Part shown: in pieces, positions 43,888 through 53,674 of the stretch
Layout of the letters: every line of letters begins with the position of its first letter
Numbering within the stretch: the first letter of the stretch is position 1
Assembly (NCBI GenBank): GCA_963712305.1
Contig: CAVQHI010000001.1
Coordinates: forward strand, 2,364,975-2,428,974
DNA from: DATFNI01 sp963712305
GTDB lineage: Bacteria; Bacteroidota; Rhodothermia; Balneolales; DATFMH01
Reading direction: 5' to 3'
Length of the DNA stretch: 64,000 nt
Notes under the pieces: model-generated
The model's database searches: none
Told to the model about the DNA's origin: nothing
The model's input: only the letters and a program-made list of their open reading frames with translations
Program-made: the position numbers and the translations under genes

Positions 43888-45510
43888 TTATCTGCTCGAT
43901 CGATATTTAAGCAGATTTTCGGCGCCGACCGCTTCTTCGGCCTGGTGGAGGGCATAGGCACTGTTGAATAGGACGATTGGGTTGCCTTCCATATCGTGGG
44001 TCACATCCGTGGAATAGCTGCTTTGCAGTTTCTTGATGACATCCTGCTTTTCCGGCAGCCAGCGGGCCGTGAAGTAGGGCACAGTACTTAGCTGGATTTC
44101 CACTTTGTATTCCATCTTCATCCGGTGCTGGATGACCTCAAACTGAAGCTGTCCGACGGTACCGAGCAGGAGCTCGTTTCCGACGCCATTCGGCACTTCA
44201 AACACATGCACAACGCCTTCTTCAGAAAGCTGCTGCAATCCTTCGCGCAGTTGCTTGCGTTTGAATGGATCGTTGGATCGGGCTTTCATGAAGTGTTCCG
44301 GCGTAAACAATGGGATCACATCATATTTAACGTGTGTCTTGTCATAGAGTGTCTGACCGATCTGGAAAAATCCCGGGTTGAACAGTGCCACAATATCACC
44401 CGGGAAAGCATTTTCGAGCATGCTCCGTTCATCGCCCATCAGGCTGTGCGGCGTGGTCATACGGACCTTCTTGCCCGTTCCCTCGTGAACGACTTCTATG
44501 CCGCGTTCAAACTTTCCTGAGGCTACACGCACAAATGCAGTACAATCGCGGTGATCCGGGTTCATATTGGCCTGCAGTTTGAAAATGAATCCTGAGAAAT
44601 CGCCTTCGATACTTTTAACCTCGCTGTCTTCCCGCTCATAAGGCTGTGGAGATGGTGCGAGACCGTGATAGTAATTGAGGAAAATATCGAGACCGAAGTT
44701 ATTGAGTGCGGATCCAAAGAAAACTGGTGTTACCTCACCAACAGCAAATGCATCGCGGTCCATGTTTTTAAACTCATCTTCGACCAGCATGATTTCCTCA
44801 AGGAATTGTTCTCTGGCTGTCTGGGACAGGGTGGTTTTCTCAATACCCTCTTCCAGGTCATACACCGTACTTTCAGCCACATAGGCTCCGTGATGCGACT
44901 TGGTGTACAGGTGCATCTTCTTTTCGATCAGATCATAGATCCCCTGAAAATCCGGTCCGGTGCCCACCGGCCACGATGCCGGAACGGGTCTTATGCCCAA
45001 TTTACTCTCAACGTTGTCGAGAATATCCAGCCCGTCCATACCGGGACGATCACACTTATTCACGAACGTGATCACCGGCGTCTGACGAAGCTTGCACACT
45101 TCGAACAGTTTCTCAGTCTGTTCCTCGACGCCTTTGGCAACGTCGATAACCATAAGAGCCGAGTCGGCCGCCATCAGGGTGCGGTACGTGTCTTCAGAAA
45201 AATCCTTGTGTCCCGGTGTGTCGAGCAGGTTGTACTTGATGCCATCCTTCTCAAACCGCAGAACAGATGAAGTCACAGAAATTCCACGCTCCTGCTCGAT
45301 AGCTAGCCAGTCGGATACGGCGTAACGAGCGGCTTTCCGCTGTTTAATGGATCCCGCCTCACGGATGGCCCCGCCGTAAAGCAACAGCTTCTCGGTTAGA
45401 GTGGTCTTACCGGCATCCGGGTGAGAGATAATAGCAAAGGTCCGCCGCTGCAGTGCCTCTGCGACGGTGTCTGATACTTCGGGCGAAATTTCCCTGGTTT
45501 CTGATGACAT
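43888..45510 (-). CDS. prfC: Peptide chain release factor 3
   Basis: A 540-residue GTPase. It removes RF1/RF2 from the ribosome after peptide release. The G1 motif is SHPDAGKTTLTEKLL, G2/G3 is RGISVT and DTPGHKDFSEDTYRTL, and G4 is FVNKCDRPG; the domain III/C-terminal region has ELLLGTVGQLQFEVIQHR, as in RF3 rather than EF-G. Length is usual. It stands alone. Confidence 0.95.
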   Translation of the reverse strand: MSSETREISPEVSDTVAEALQRRTFAIISHPDAGKTTLTEKLLLYGGAIREAGSIKQRKAARYAVSDWLAIEQERGISVTSSVLRFEKDGIKYNLLDTPGHKDFSEDTYRTLMAADSALMVIDVAKGVEEQTEKLFEVCKLRQTPVITFVNKCDRPGMDGLDILDNVESKLGIRPVPASWPVGTGPDFQGIYDLIEKKMHLYTKSHHGAYVAESTVYDLEEGIEKTTLSQTAREQFLEEIMLVEDEFKNMDRDAFAVGEVTPVFFGSALNNFGLDIFLNYYHGLAPSPQPYEREDSEVKSIEGDFSGFIFKLQANMNPDHRDCTAFVRVASGKFERGIEVVHEGTGKKVRMTTPHSLMGDERSMLENAFPGDIVALFNPGFFQIGQTLYDKTHVKYDVIPLFTPEHFMKARSNDPFKRKQLREGLQQLSEEGVVHVFEVPNGVGNELLLGTVGQLQFEVIQHRMKMEYKVEIQLSTVPYFTARWLPEKQDVIKKLQSSYSTDVTHDMEGNPIVLFNSAYALHQAEEAVGAENLLKYRSSR

Positions 45511-45873
45511 GGGTTGAATTCGTTCTTTCCGCGAAAAGCCTTAAATATACGAATTTTTCACCTCACAGTCATGAATCTTAAACCTTTTACGTTTATCAGA
45601 TACCCTGACAGGGTCATAGAACTTTTCCTGCATAGGGTACGGATAAGTCAATCTAATTTTATGTTTCGGTAAGGGAGCTGACCCTGTCAGGGTATGCGGC
45701 TTTGGGCGGAAATCAGAGTGGATTATGCTGTATGTTTTACGATTAACCGATGGACCGATTAGCGAATTGCGATTTTAAAGGGATCTTACTTCGTAAATCG
45801 GTTCATCGATCTATCGGTCTGTCGCAAATCAATGAACATGACTATTTGCTTTAAATTGACTTGACCCTCATTG
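45511..45873. other. Gene-free region of about 360 bases with a 17-bp inverted repeat
   Basis: No coding frame recognised. ATACCCTGACAGGGTCA (near 45599-45615) and its exact complement TGACCCTGTCAGGGTAT (near 45679-45695) face each other over about 65 bases. A related piece (CCCCTGACAGGGTATACC) is near 47417. It holds the upstream region of prfC. Confidence 0.55.
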
Positions 45874-47307
45874 CTACTTCATCAACAACATCTTTTTCAC
45901 TAAAACATGATCACCAGCATCCAGTCGATAGAAATAAACGCCACTGGACAGTTGTGAGGCGTTGTAGCCGACCTGATGAACACCAGCAGTCTGACGTGTA
46001 TTAACAAGCACTGAAACCTGTTGCCCTAATACATTATACACGGTCAGCCGGACCAGTCCTGCTTTTGCCAGCTCATAACGAATCATGGTCGTGGGGTTGA
46101 ACGGATTCGGGTAGTTATGGTGAAGCACATATTTATCCGGTTTCCGGTTGCTCACCGTTTGTTCAATTCCTGTGGTTATGTGTGTAAGCGTGTAAACGCC
46201 CGAAGATGTAGTCTTCAGCAGTGAGGAGTCGGTGAGGGCATAGACGATATCTTCACCCGGGTTCTTATAAATACCCGATATCCTCTCGGAAGTCTCCGAA
46301 AGTGTTTGCCATGAAGACTGGTCAAGGTGAATATCTGCCCCGTAGTTATTGAATTTGTAAATATTCCTACCCTCGGCAAGGAAGAGAACACCGGATTGGC
46401 CCTGATCCGGGCATACATAAAACGGAATTGTATCCTGAAACAAAGTCTGCCAACTGCCGGCATCGCCCTGTTTGTCAGACCCACGTAGTTCATACCAGGT
46501 CGTATCACTACGAACAGCTACGACAATTGCATAGACATGAAGTGTATCTCGATCGTAATAGAATGGGCGTTGCCATTCATGTCCGTTCCCTCCGACAGTA
46601 TCCACAACGGCAAGGGTATTACCGGCATCCTTTGATCTTTTAAGTATGGTATGATCGCTTCCAGTACTGTCAAAGAAGGCAAGGTTTTCATTAAAAGGAG
46701 CAACACTGAGGAAGCGGGCTGGTATTGTAGAATCAGGATTGGGATCAGAAAAAAGGTCTGGGCCGCTCATTTCTCCCACCACGCCTTTCCAGTGATATCC
46801 GCCATCCGTACTGATCATTGTTCTCGGGCCGGGGCCATAAGCTGCATAAACCAGTCTGGAAAAATCAGCCACACCAATGTTCCCTACGCCAATGCGTCTG
46901 CTCCCATACGTCAGGGTGCAACCCGTAGAATCACAGCGCTCAATTCCGGTACCTACATCTACGCCATTGGATGCGTAAGCCGTGTAGATGTAATTACCGG
47001 GATTGTGGTCAAAAATAGCATAATCATTAACTCCGCCAGATCCGGCTATTGGATCATAGTCGACGTGCAAAAAAACGGTATCTATTCCGGCAACAGTATT
47101 GAATTTCACAACATCATCGTTCAGGCTAGCATAATCTGAGCTATTAATCCACGACTGATAATGCCTATAGAATAGATGCACTACCTCAGCCGTGTCTACC
47201 ATGCCCCTCAGATCGTGATAGTATTCAGCAGTGTTTTGCGAGATTGCCGGCAGAGGAGCAATCAGCAAAAGAATAGTGATAACGTGCAACACTCCCTTGT
47301 TTTTCAT
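45874..47307 (-). CDS. T9SS cargo protein with C-terminal sorting domain
   Basis: A 477-residue secreted protein. A signal peptide is at the N-terminus (HVITILLLIAPLPAISQ). The middle has beta-propeller-like pieces (RMISTDGGYHWKGV, SKDAGNT and similar Asp-box-like SxDxGxxW elements) as in sialidase/BNR-type repeats. The C-terminus is a type A sorting domain (HHNYPNPFNPTTMIRYELA, YNVLGQQVSVLV, SGVYFYRLDAG, ending LLMK). It should be exported by the T9SS. The ligand is unknown. Confidence 0.82.
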   Translation of the reverse strand: MKNKGVLHVITILLLIAPLPAISQNTAEYYHDLRGMVDTAEVVHLFYRHYQSWINSSDYASLNDDVVKFNTVAGIDTVFLHVDYDPIAGSGGVNDYAIFDHNPGNYIYTAYASNGVDVGTGIERCDSTGCTLTYGSRRIGVGNIGVADFSRLVYAAYGPGPRTMISTDGGYHWKGVVGEMSGPDLFSDPNPDSTIPARFLSVAPFNENLAFFDSTGSDHTILKRSKDAGNTLAVVDTVGGNGHEWQRPFYYDRDTLHVYAIVVAVRSDTTWYELRGSDKQGDAGSWQTLFQDTIPFYVCPDQGQSGVLFLAEGRNIYKFNNYGADIHLDQSSWQTLSETSERISGIYKNPGEDIVYALTDSSLLKTTSSGVYTLTHITTGIEQTVSNRKPDKYVLHHNYPNPFNPTTMIRYELAKAGLVRLTVYNVLGQQVSVLVNTRQTAGVHQVGYNASQLSSGVYFYRLDAGDHVLVKKMLLMK

Positions 47308-47451
47308 TTCCCCTCCATCGCTCTATTATTAAAACACAACGTCAACAATATAGCGTTATGCTCGGATGAAAGTAATATAGAATCGCCTAAATACTTTGTC
47401 TATAAAATTATCAGATCCCCTGACAGGGTATACCATCTTGCAGCAGGGGAA

Positions 47452-47494
47452 ACCTCCAGGGTTTTCGATAACCCTGGAGGTTTTTTTAACATTA
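47452..47494. terminator. Hairpin with T-run
   Basis: Arms ACCTCCAGGG and CCCTGGAGGT with a loop of about 11 bases, followed on the plus strand by TTTTTTT. No plus-strand gene is just upstream, so its role is unclear; it may be a relic or act on antisense transcripts. It lies between the two minus-strand genes at 45874 and 47551. Confidence 0.5.
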
Positions 47495-47550
47495 CTTCAT
47501 CAACAACATCTTTCTCATGAACCGGTATCCAGATGATGGGTCAGATTCTC

Positions 47551-49395
47551 TCATGTGACGGCATTTTCACCCACATCCGGGTCATTTTGATCAACGACGA
47601 TTTCGAAACCGCGATGGCTCAGATCCCAGTAGAGATAACCGCCTGCAACTGCTGCACCCAGGAAGCACAAAATGGCGGAACCGGTCTCGTAGAACAGCGT
47701 GTATCCTACGCCAAACAGAACCAGGTAAACCAGCGCCACACCTGCCATCCAGTCGAAAAATAATGCCAGCATCCCCTTGTCCGGTTCTACGTCAGGATGA
47801 CGTTGGCTGATCTTATTCCAGCCAGGACCACCCGGATGCACACGACGATAGAAATGGTCGAGTGTTTCATCTTTTGTCGGTTTTGTGATGAACGTAACGA
47901 CAACCCAGACAGCCGTAGTAATGGCTACAACATAAAACAAGTTGAGAGGAAATGGATCTTCAAGGCCGGGTACTTTTACTCCGAGCAATGACAGAATAAC
48001 CATAAGGATAGGAGCCAGTGTTGCAGCTAACTCACTCCAGGCACTGACACGCCACCAGTACCAGCGAAGAATCAGGACAAGCCCCAGTCCGGCTGACGCG
48101 GATAGCACGAGCCCCCATGCCTGGCTGATTGAATGCAGCATCGTGGTAACGATCAGGGAGAGGATGGCCAGCAAAAAAGTTACGATCCGTGAAATAAACA
48201 CATAATATTTTTCATCGCCATCGGATTTTATGAACCGGCGCCAGAAATCATTAATCAGGTACGATGTTCCCCAGTTTAGCTGTGTGGCAAAGGTACTCAT
48301 AAAAGCCGCTAAGAACGCCGCAACCAGCAATCCTAACATCCCAGGGGGAAGGGCGTTTTTCATAACAAGTACATACCCTTCGCGGGGACTCGCCAGGTTA
48401 GGATACAATACCAGCGAAACAAGAGCTACAATAATCCAGGGCCACGGACGCAGACAGTACTGTGCAATATTAAACCAGAGTGTTGCAAACACTGAGTGCT
48501 TCTCATCCTTGGCACTCATGATACGCTGGGCTATATAACCCCCGCCGCCCGGCTCTGCTCCTGGATACCAGCTCGACCACCACTGGACACCGATATAAGC
48601 CACGAAAGCAGCCGTACTCAAAGCCAGCACTCCGGCTCCCTCGGCAACATTCCCAATAGTCGGAAATAAGTCAAAGGTGGATGAGGGTAGTTTTTCCAGC
48701 AAACCGTGTACACCGCCGACTCCGGGCATATCCAAAGCATAAAAAGCCAGCAAAATGGTTCCGCCCATAGCAACCACAAACTGGAACAGGTCGGTTACCG
48801 CCACGCCCCAGAGTCCTGAAATGAGTGAGTATATGCCAACCAGAAGAATGATCACACCAACCCAGGCCAAAGATCCTGTAAAATGGAGTCCCAATAACGT
48901 GAAGGAAGACAACCCAAAAAATGTAACCCCAGGGAAAAGCACGTCTATAATGGTCTGCATGGCAAGTGAAACCCAGCCGAGAATGATCACATTCATCAGC
49001 AGGCCAAAGTAAACGGCTTTAATACCACGCAACCAGGCTGCTTCAGGTCCGCTGTATCGAAGCTCGATAAATTCAACATCGGTCAGGACACCACTGCGGC
49101 GCCACAATCTAGCAAAGAAAAAGACCGTAAGAATACCACCAAAAACAAAGTTCCACCAAAGCCAGTTACCTGCGACGCCATTTTTTGCCACCATCTCGGT
49201 TACAGCAAGCGGCGTGTCTGCGGCAAAAGTTGTAGCCACCATACTTGTACCAGCCAGCCACCACGGCATATTCCTTCCTGATAGAAAAAATTCGAGTGTG
49301 CTTTCCCCGGCCCTTTTGTAAAAATAGATGGCGATACCAAATGAGATAACAAAGTAGGATGCAATAAGTAACCAGTCGATTAATTGTAGTGCCAT
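47551..49395 (-). CDS. Sodium:solute symporter, large (SSS family)
   Basis: A 614-residue membrane protein with about 14-15 hydrophobic segments and an N-terminal IDWLLIASYFVISFGIAIYF. SSS marks are LEFFLSGRNMPWWLAGTSMV and FAADTPLAV near residue 60, and GLLVAAFLAAFMSTFATQLN in the Na2-site region. A soluble loop near residue 515 (KPTKDETLDHFYRRVHPGGP) and a C-terminal segment with a pair of helices extend it beyond the usual 480-550 residues. The substrate is unknown; sugar/sialic acid or amino acid transport is possible. It is the second SSS gene in the window. Confidence 0.9.
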   Translation of the reverse strand: MALQLIDWLLIASYFVISFGIAIYFYKRAGESTLEFFLSGRNMPWWLAGTSMVATTFAADTPLAVTEMVAKNGVAGNWLWWNFVFGGILTVFFFARLWRRSGVLTDVEFIELRYSGPEAAWLRGIKAVYFGLLMNVIILGWVSLAMQTIIDVLFPGVTFFGLSSFTLLGLHFTGSLAWVGVIILLVGIYSLISGLWGVAVTDLFQFVVAMGGTILLAFYALDMPGVGGVHGLLEKLPSSTFDLFPTIGNVAEGAGVLALSTAAFVAYIGVQWWSSWYPGAEPGGGGYIAQRIMSAKDEKHSVFATLWFNIAQYCLRPWPWIIVALVSLVLYPNLASPREGYVLVMKNALPPGMLGLLVAAFLAAFMSTFATQLNWGTSYLINDFWRRFIKSDGDEKYYVFISRIVTFLLAILSLIVTTMLHSISQAWGLVLSASAGLGLVLILRWYWWRVSAWSELAATLAPILMVILSLLGVKVPGLEDPFPLNLFYVVAITTAVWVVVTFITKPTKDETLDHFYRRVHPGGPGWNKISQRHPDVEPDKGMLALFFDWMAGVALVYLVLFGVGYTLFYETGSAILCFLGAAVAGGYLYWDLSHRGFEIVVDQNDPDVGENAVT

Positions 49396-49742
49396 AATGC
49401 TTTCTGTAGTTATCCTTTCAGTTGATCATTCTTTTCACCGCAAACCCACGATATCTATTCCTTTCCTCCGATTGTTTGTCCCGATGGGCTACGGGAATGC
49501 GGGCAAACCAATGTGCTATATAAAGAAGAAATAAAATCTCAAAAATACTATTCGACTTCATAAATATTTACATCAATTGATACTTCACCATAATCACAGC
49601 TTTTTTTACCCGCTTCCAACACTGCTTTTTTTATATATACCACTCATATCCGCCATACCCTGCCTCCGGGAAACAATATGGCCTCATTCTTTGCTAACGT
49701 CCTGATTTTTTGAATAACCGATGCTTTTTCAAGATACTTAGC
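49396..49742. other. Gene-free region with an imperfect hairpin
   Basis: No coding frame recognised. GTTTGTCCCG ... CGGGCAAAC forms an imperfect hairpin near 49474-49508. It separates divergent genes, so promoters of both should lie here. Confidence 0.45.
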
Positions 49743-52280
49743 ATGTCGTATATTGTTGACAAAATCAGCCGATCATTTACACATTTTTTTATTGTGTCAA
49801 AGTTAACCGCCATAACCATATTTCAGAATCATGCTGCCGATGTAGAATCGACCCTTACGGCATTGTACGAGCACCATGACCTGCCGCTTGAGCTCATTAT
49901 CATCAATGATGGCTCCACCGATGAAACCGGCAGCATCATCCAATCTGTCATAGAATATTTTCAACACGATGATACCTATTATTTCGAACACGAAACGCCT
50001 TACGGTTACGGTCGTTCGTTAAATGAGGCTCTTCTGAATGTGACCGGCGACATCATCTGGGTTCCCGGTAATCTGGATGAAATAGATCTTGAGAAGATGA
50101 ACACACTGATCGATCATCTGTCGCAATTTCCCTATGCCGGTGCTTCTGTAATAACTACGGATGTTGAATCTCTTGGCATCACAGGAGATGTCGGAACCTT
50201 GCCGGCCGATCAGTCATTTTTCTGGAACTGGCGGGTCATCCCTGCAAGGGAGCGGTATTTCAATACCGTCATGGAAAATGGTTTTGCGTATGAATTATGG
50301 ATGAGAATAGGAAGACCACGACTGTGGAAATCGCCGGTTGACCTTTACAAGGGCGATATCAGACAAAACTTTCTGGATTTGACGAGACATGAACGTAATG
50401 AACTTCGCTTTGCATTGCTTCGGGGCGGAGCTGATAACCGGGATCAGGCACGTATTGTCGAGCAGCAAATCGAGTTTATCCCCCGTACAATAAATGTCCT
50501 TGAAATTGATTCAGACAAGCAAGAGGAATCAGTCGAACATCTTCAGTTGATTGAAAGGGCCAAGCAGGCTCTTACCGAAGGCAGCTATTCAGTTAGTCTC
50601 GATGCTGTTGAACATATCCTTCGAGAAGATCCACTCCACAGAAGAGCTCTGACATTGAAAATTACACTGCTGGAACGTATGCGCCGGTATGTCGAAGCTT
50701 CGGAACTCAAATATACACTTAAAGCAGCCGGTGGTCCTGTAACTGATGAGCCAGTTGCACCAGAAAAATCTGAAGTGCATGAACCGGAGAATGAAACTGA
50801 AGCTCCTAAGGAAACGGATAACTTCCTTACTGAAACTGAACAGGAAGAAGTACTTCAGGCGGAGACAGAGCCGGATCCAGAAAAAGAAGAAGACGATGAT
50901 GATACTGAACCGTTTGTGGAAGAGACTGAAAATCAGGATACGGATCATGAATTGCAGCCTGAGGCAAATGATATACCCGTTGAAGAAGAAGCTGAGATTG
51001 ATACAACCGTAATTATTCCGGTAGCGGGTACACCTAAAGTCCGCCTGGAACGTTGTCTGCAGTCACTACACGAGTTTGAATCACCTTCTGGTATTGAGCT
51101 AATTATCATCGATAATGCCACACTCGATGAGACCCACGACTATCTTGACCAGCTTCAATCAGATGGTTTTTTTCACTGCAGGGTGATATCTAATTCACAG
51201 AATGTTGGATTTGCCAAAGCTGTAAATCAGGGTATCGATGAGGCGGCGGGTGGTCACATCTGTGTCATGCATGATGATCTGGAATTACAAATGCCTCTGC
51301 TGTCTCGGCTGAAAAAGCTTCTGATTGAAAATGAGGACTACGACGCTGTGGCTCCAGTTACGGATTATACATTGAATATGGACCAGGCGGCGGAAAAAGG
51401 CGAACCGGGCAGGTCAAAAGAGCTCATCGAAGTTGAATACCTCGACAGTTATTGTATGATGTTCCGCAGTGGAAGCACCAGGTTCGATGACACCTTCGGT
51501 GCAGCATTCTTCGAGGATATTGACTTCAGCTTCCAAATTCGTGAAAATGGCTGGAAAGTAGGCATCACACCAGGATTATGGGTGCGTCATCATTTTGGAA
51601 GCACAACAACAGAGTTGGGCATTCCTGTTAAATCGCCGCGATACTGGGAAAATGCCGAGTACTTCCATAAAAAGTGGAATATGGTCATCTCTTTCCCCAA
51701 GGAAGGTGAGAATGCCGATGATATCGAAAAGCTTCTGCTCATCAACGAATTGATTAACCCTTATTACCCGGAACCACATCTTAAAGAGCTTTTTGAGAAA
51801 CTGTTCACCAGCGAGCTACGTACCCAAATACTTGAAAAAAAGTGGCCCAAAGATCTTTTGCTCGGTCTCGTTCAACTCATGATGAAGATGGAAGTCAGAG
51901 ATGTATTGCGCTCTCTCGAAGATGAACTTAAGGACGTCGAACTCAATTCTGACATGCTCGATGAATTGACCTATTTCTATTATCGGCATAACATCTTCTC
52001 AAGAAGCCGCCATTATATCGATGAGTATCCCGGTGAAAAGACGCCTTTCCACTGTCGCCTGCTGGAATTGGAAATGTCACTCGCCGAAAAAGAAGTGGAA
52101 AGAGCCGTGGAGTTACTTACTGCGCTACTCGAAGAAAACCCCTCTCACCCCGACCTGTATCGTATTTCAGGTGAACTTCATCAGCTGAATGGTGACGAAA
52201 AAGAAGCTGCCCGATTCTTCGAACTGGCCCGCCAAATCGATCCCTATCGCTATTCCGAAAGAGACAAAGCTGTTGGATAA
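49743..52280 (+). CDS. Two-domain family 2 glycosyltransferase with acidic linker and TPR-like C-terminus
   Basis: About 845 residues. Domain 1, from about residue 20, is GT2-like (TAITIFQNHAADVESTLTAL, ELIIINDGSTDETGSI). Domain 2, from about residue 415, has TTVIIPVAGTPKVRLERCLQ, IIIDNATLDETHDYL and the DxD-type CVMHDDLELQ, then FFEDIDFSFQIRENGWK. Between them is an acidic linker (runs of E and D from about residue 320 to 410) and at the end TPR-like helices (ERAVELLTALLEENPSHPDL). It should make or extend a surface glycan or glycosylate a protein. The start is uncertain: a TTG at 49710 and a GTG near 49794 are alternatives. No glycan cluster is around it. Confidence 0.78.
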   Translation: MSYIVDKISRSFTHFFIVSKLTAITIFQNHAADVESTLTALYEHHDLPLELIIINDGSTDETGSIIQSVIEYFQHDDTYYFEHETPYGYGRSLNEALLNVTGDIIWVPGNLDEIDLEKMNTLIDHLSQFPYAGASVITTDVESLGITGDVGTLPADQSFFWNWRVIPARERYFNTVMENGFAYELWMRIGRPRLWKSPVDLYKGDIRQNFLDLTRHERNELRFALLRGGADNRDQARIVEQQIEFIPRTINVLEIDSDKQEESVEHLQLIERAKQALTEGSYSVSLDAVEHILREDPLHRRALTLKITLLERMRRYVEASELKYTLKAAGGPVTDEPVAPEKSEVHEPENETEAPKETDNFLTETEQEEVLQAETEPDPEKEEDDDDTEPFVEETENQDTDHELQPEANDIPVEEEAEIDTTVIIPVAGTPKVRLERCLQSLHEFESPSGIELIIIDNATLDETHDYLDQLQSDGFFHCRVISNSQNVGFAKAVNQGIDEAAGGHICVMHDDLELQMPLLSRLKKLLIENEDYDAVAPVTDYTLNMDQAAEKGEPGRSKELIEVEYLDSYCMMFRSGSTRFDDTFGAAFFEDIDFSFQIRENGWKVGITPGLWVRHHFGSTTTELGIPVKSPRYWENAEYFHKKWNMVISFPKEGENADDIEKLLLINELINPYYPEPHLKELFEKLFTSELRTQILEKKWPKDLLLGLVQLMMKMEVRDVLRSLEDELKDVELNSDMLDELTYFYYRHNIFSRSRHYIDEYPGEKTPFHCRLLELEMSLAEKEVERAVELLTALLEENPSHPDLYRISGELHQLNGDEKEAARFFELARQIDPYRYSERDKAVG

Positions 52281-52409
52281 CAATTGATTGTTATGTAAAT
52301 AGTGATAAATTTGTAACAGCAGGAACTATTGTAATAACTGGCCTGTTATTTTACAACGATATTCAAATTTCCATTATACGGAAGTGCACTATTTACAAAA
52401 GTGAAGGGT

Positions 52410-52631
52410 ATGAAGTTCCTTAAATTTGCATCCAGCACCAGCAAAATCGTTCACCTCAAAGGAGAACGATATCCTACCTTATGTATGTCCAATGGTGGTG
52501 AAACCGAGGAATTTGACCAGATTCCTTCAAAACACCGTTTATGTGGACATTGTCGATACACTTATGAGCGGCTAAACCCTAATTCCGACGTGAAACAACT
52601 CATGCGAACCTGGAAAAAGACAATCGGTTGA
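52410..52631 (+). CDS. Small conserved-looking protein with Cys motif
   Basis: A protein of 73 residues from the ATG at 52410; an upstream GTG at 52401 is possible. It has one Cys near the middle (YPTLCMSNGG) and a CGHC pair (HRLCGHCRYTYERL), consistent with a small metal or redox site. No signal peptide. Family unknown. It lies alone between the glycosyltransferase and the convergent nuclease gene. Confidence 0.5.
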   Translation: MKFLKFASSTSKIVHLKGERYPTLCMSNGGETEEFDQIPSKHRLCGHCRYTYERLNPNSDVKQLMRTWKKTIG

Positions 52632-52658
52632 TGTTATTGTGTCATCCACCTGCTTTAT

Positions 52659-53462
52659 CTATCCAAGAATTTGATTTAACAGGTAAGCCAGTCGCACGCC
52701 TGCTCGATACAACTGTTTATTAACCACAGGTAGGGCAGCTTTCATATATTTTTCGCCAATAACTCTGTTTTCTGCAAGCTTGCCGTATGCAACTTTCTGT
52801 GCTTCACGGTGTGACTGAAGTGCCCAGTCAATGATACTCCCTTTCTCAATTCTCTCGATATTGGCATCAGCGTGACGCGCCAGGAGGGTGTCAGCCAGAG
52901 CTTTGGGAGTCAGATTTTCATGGGTTATAATATTGACGTCCCAGATATGATGAAGGTTTGAGGAGTGTCCGAAAAAGGTCACATCTACCTCATTTCCGCC
53001 TTTATCATTGTTATTACTTGCATGAAGTGGCTGATGGAGATCCCCGACAAAATGTATTAAAAACGCCAGCGCGTAGGCCCTGGTGCTGTCGTTGAGCGAC
53101 TTGTTGTTCAAAACTTGTTTGAAATTATCGATCACATCTATAACACAATCATTATCCGGACAATCGCGCGAGGGTACATAATTATCGGCATTGAGAGGGA
53201 TATCCACGTAATGCCACGGTCCCGTTTCCCGATGGTGTGATCTATATTGATCTGCATAACTGGCTACATCGGACATGTCTTTTGCTCCCATTACAGAGAG
53301 CAACCGCTGAACTTTTTCTGATGCTGTTTTATTTAAATAATGCTGGGCAATGTCGGCAACAACGGCGTGACCTTCTTTGCCCCAGGCGTGAGACAAAACA
53401 GGTATCATCAAAATGATGAGCATAGTAACACCTGTACGAATACGGTCGATAAAACAATTCAT
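52659..53462 (-). CDS. S1/P1 nuclease
   Basis: A 267-residue secreted zinc nuclease. The signal peptide ends LSHA and the mature protein begins WGKEGHAVVADIAQ, where the N-terminal Trp and first His bind zinc. Further ligands lie in DQYRSHHRETGPWHYVDIPL, HFVGDLHQPLHASNNND and HHIWDVNII. Such enzymes cut single-stranded DNA/RNA and act as 3'-nucleotidases; the role here is likely phosphate or nucleoside supply in the periplasm or outside. Confidence 0.93.
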   Translation of the reverse strand: MNCFIDRIRTGVTMLIILMIPVLSHAWGKEGHAVVADIAQHYLNKTASEKVQRLLSVMGAKDMSDVASYADQYRSHHRETGPWHYVDIPLNADNYVPSRDCPDNDCVIDVIDNFKQVLNNKSLNDSTRAYALAFLIHFVGDLHQPLHASNNNDKGGNEVDVTFFGHSSNLHHIWDVNIITHENLTPKALADTLLARHADANIERIEKGSIIDWALQSHREAQKVAYGKLAENRVIGEKYMKAALPVVNKQLYRAGVRLAYLLNQILG

Positions 53463-53674
53463 AACAAACTGATGAAGGCTCTGTTAAATTTGCAATTACA
53501 GGTTATTGACAAGGACAGAATAACGATAATTAATCCTGTCTGTTGTAAAGCAGCGAAATATATGACAAAAACCGTTTGTATGTATGCCATTTCTGCGTTT
53601 TTTACGTTACTTTAACAGAAGCAGGTATTACTACGCCTCTCAGTCAGTTAACCCCCGTAGAATAACCCGAAACC

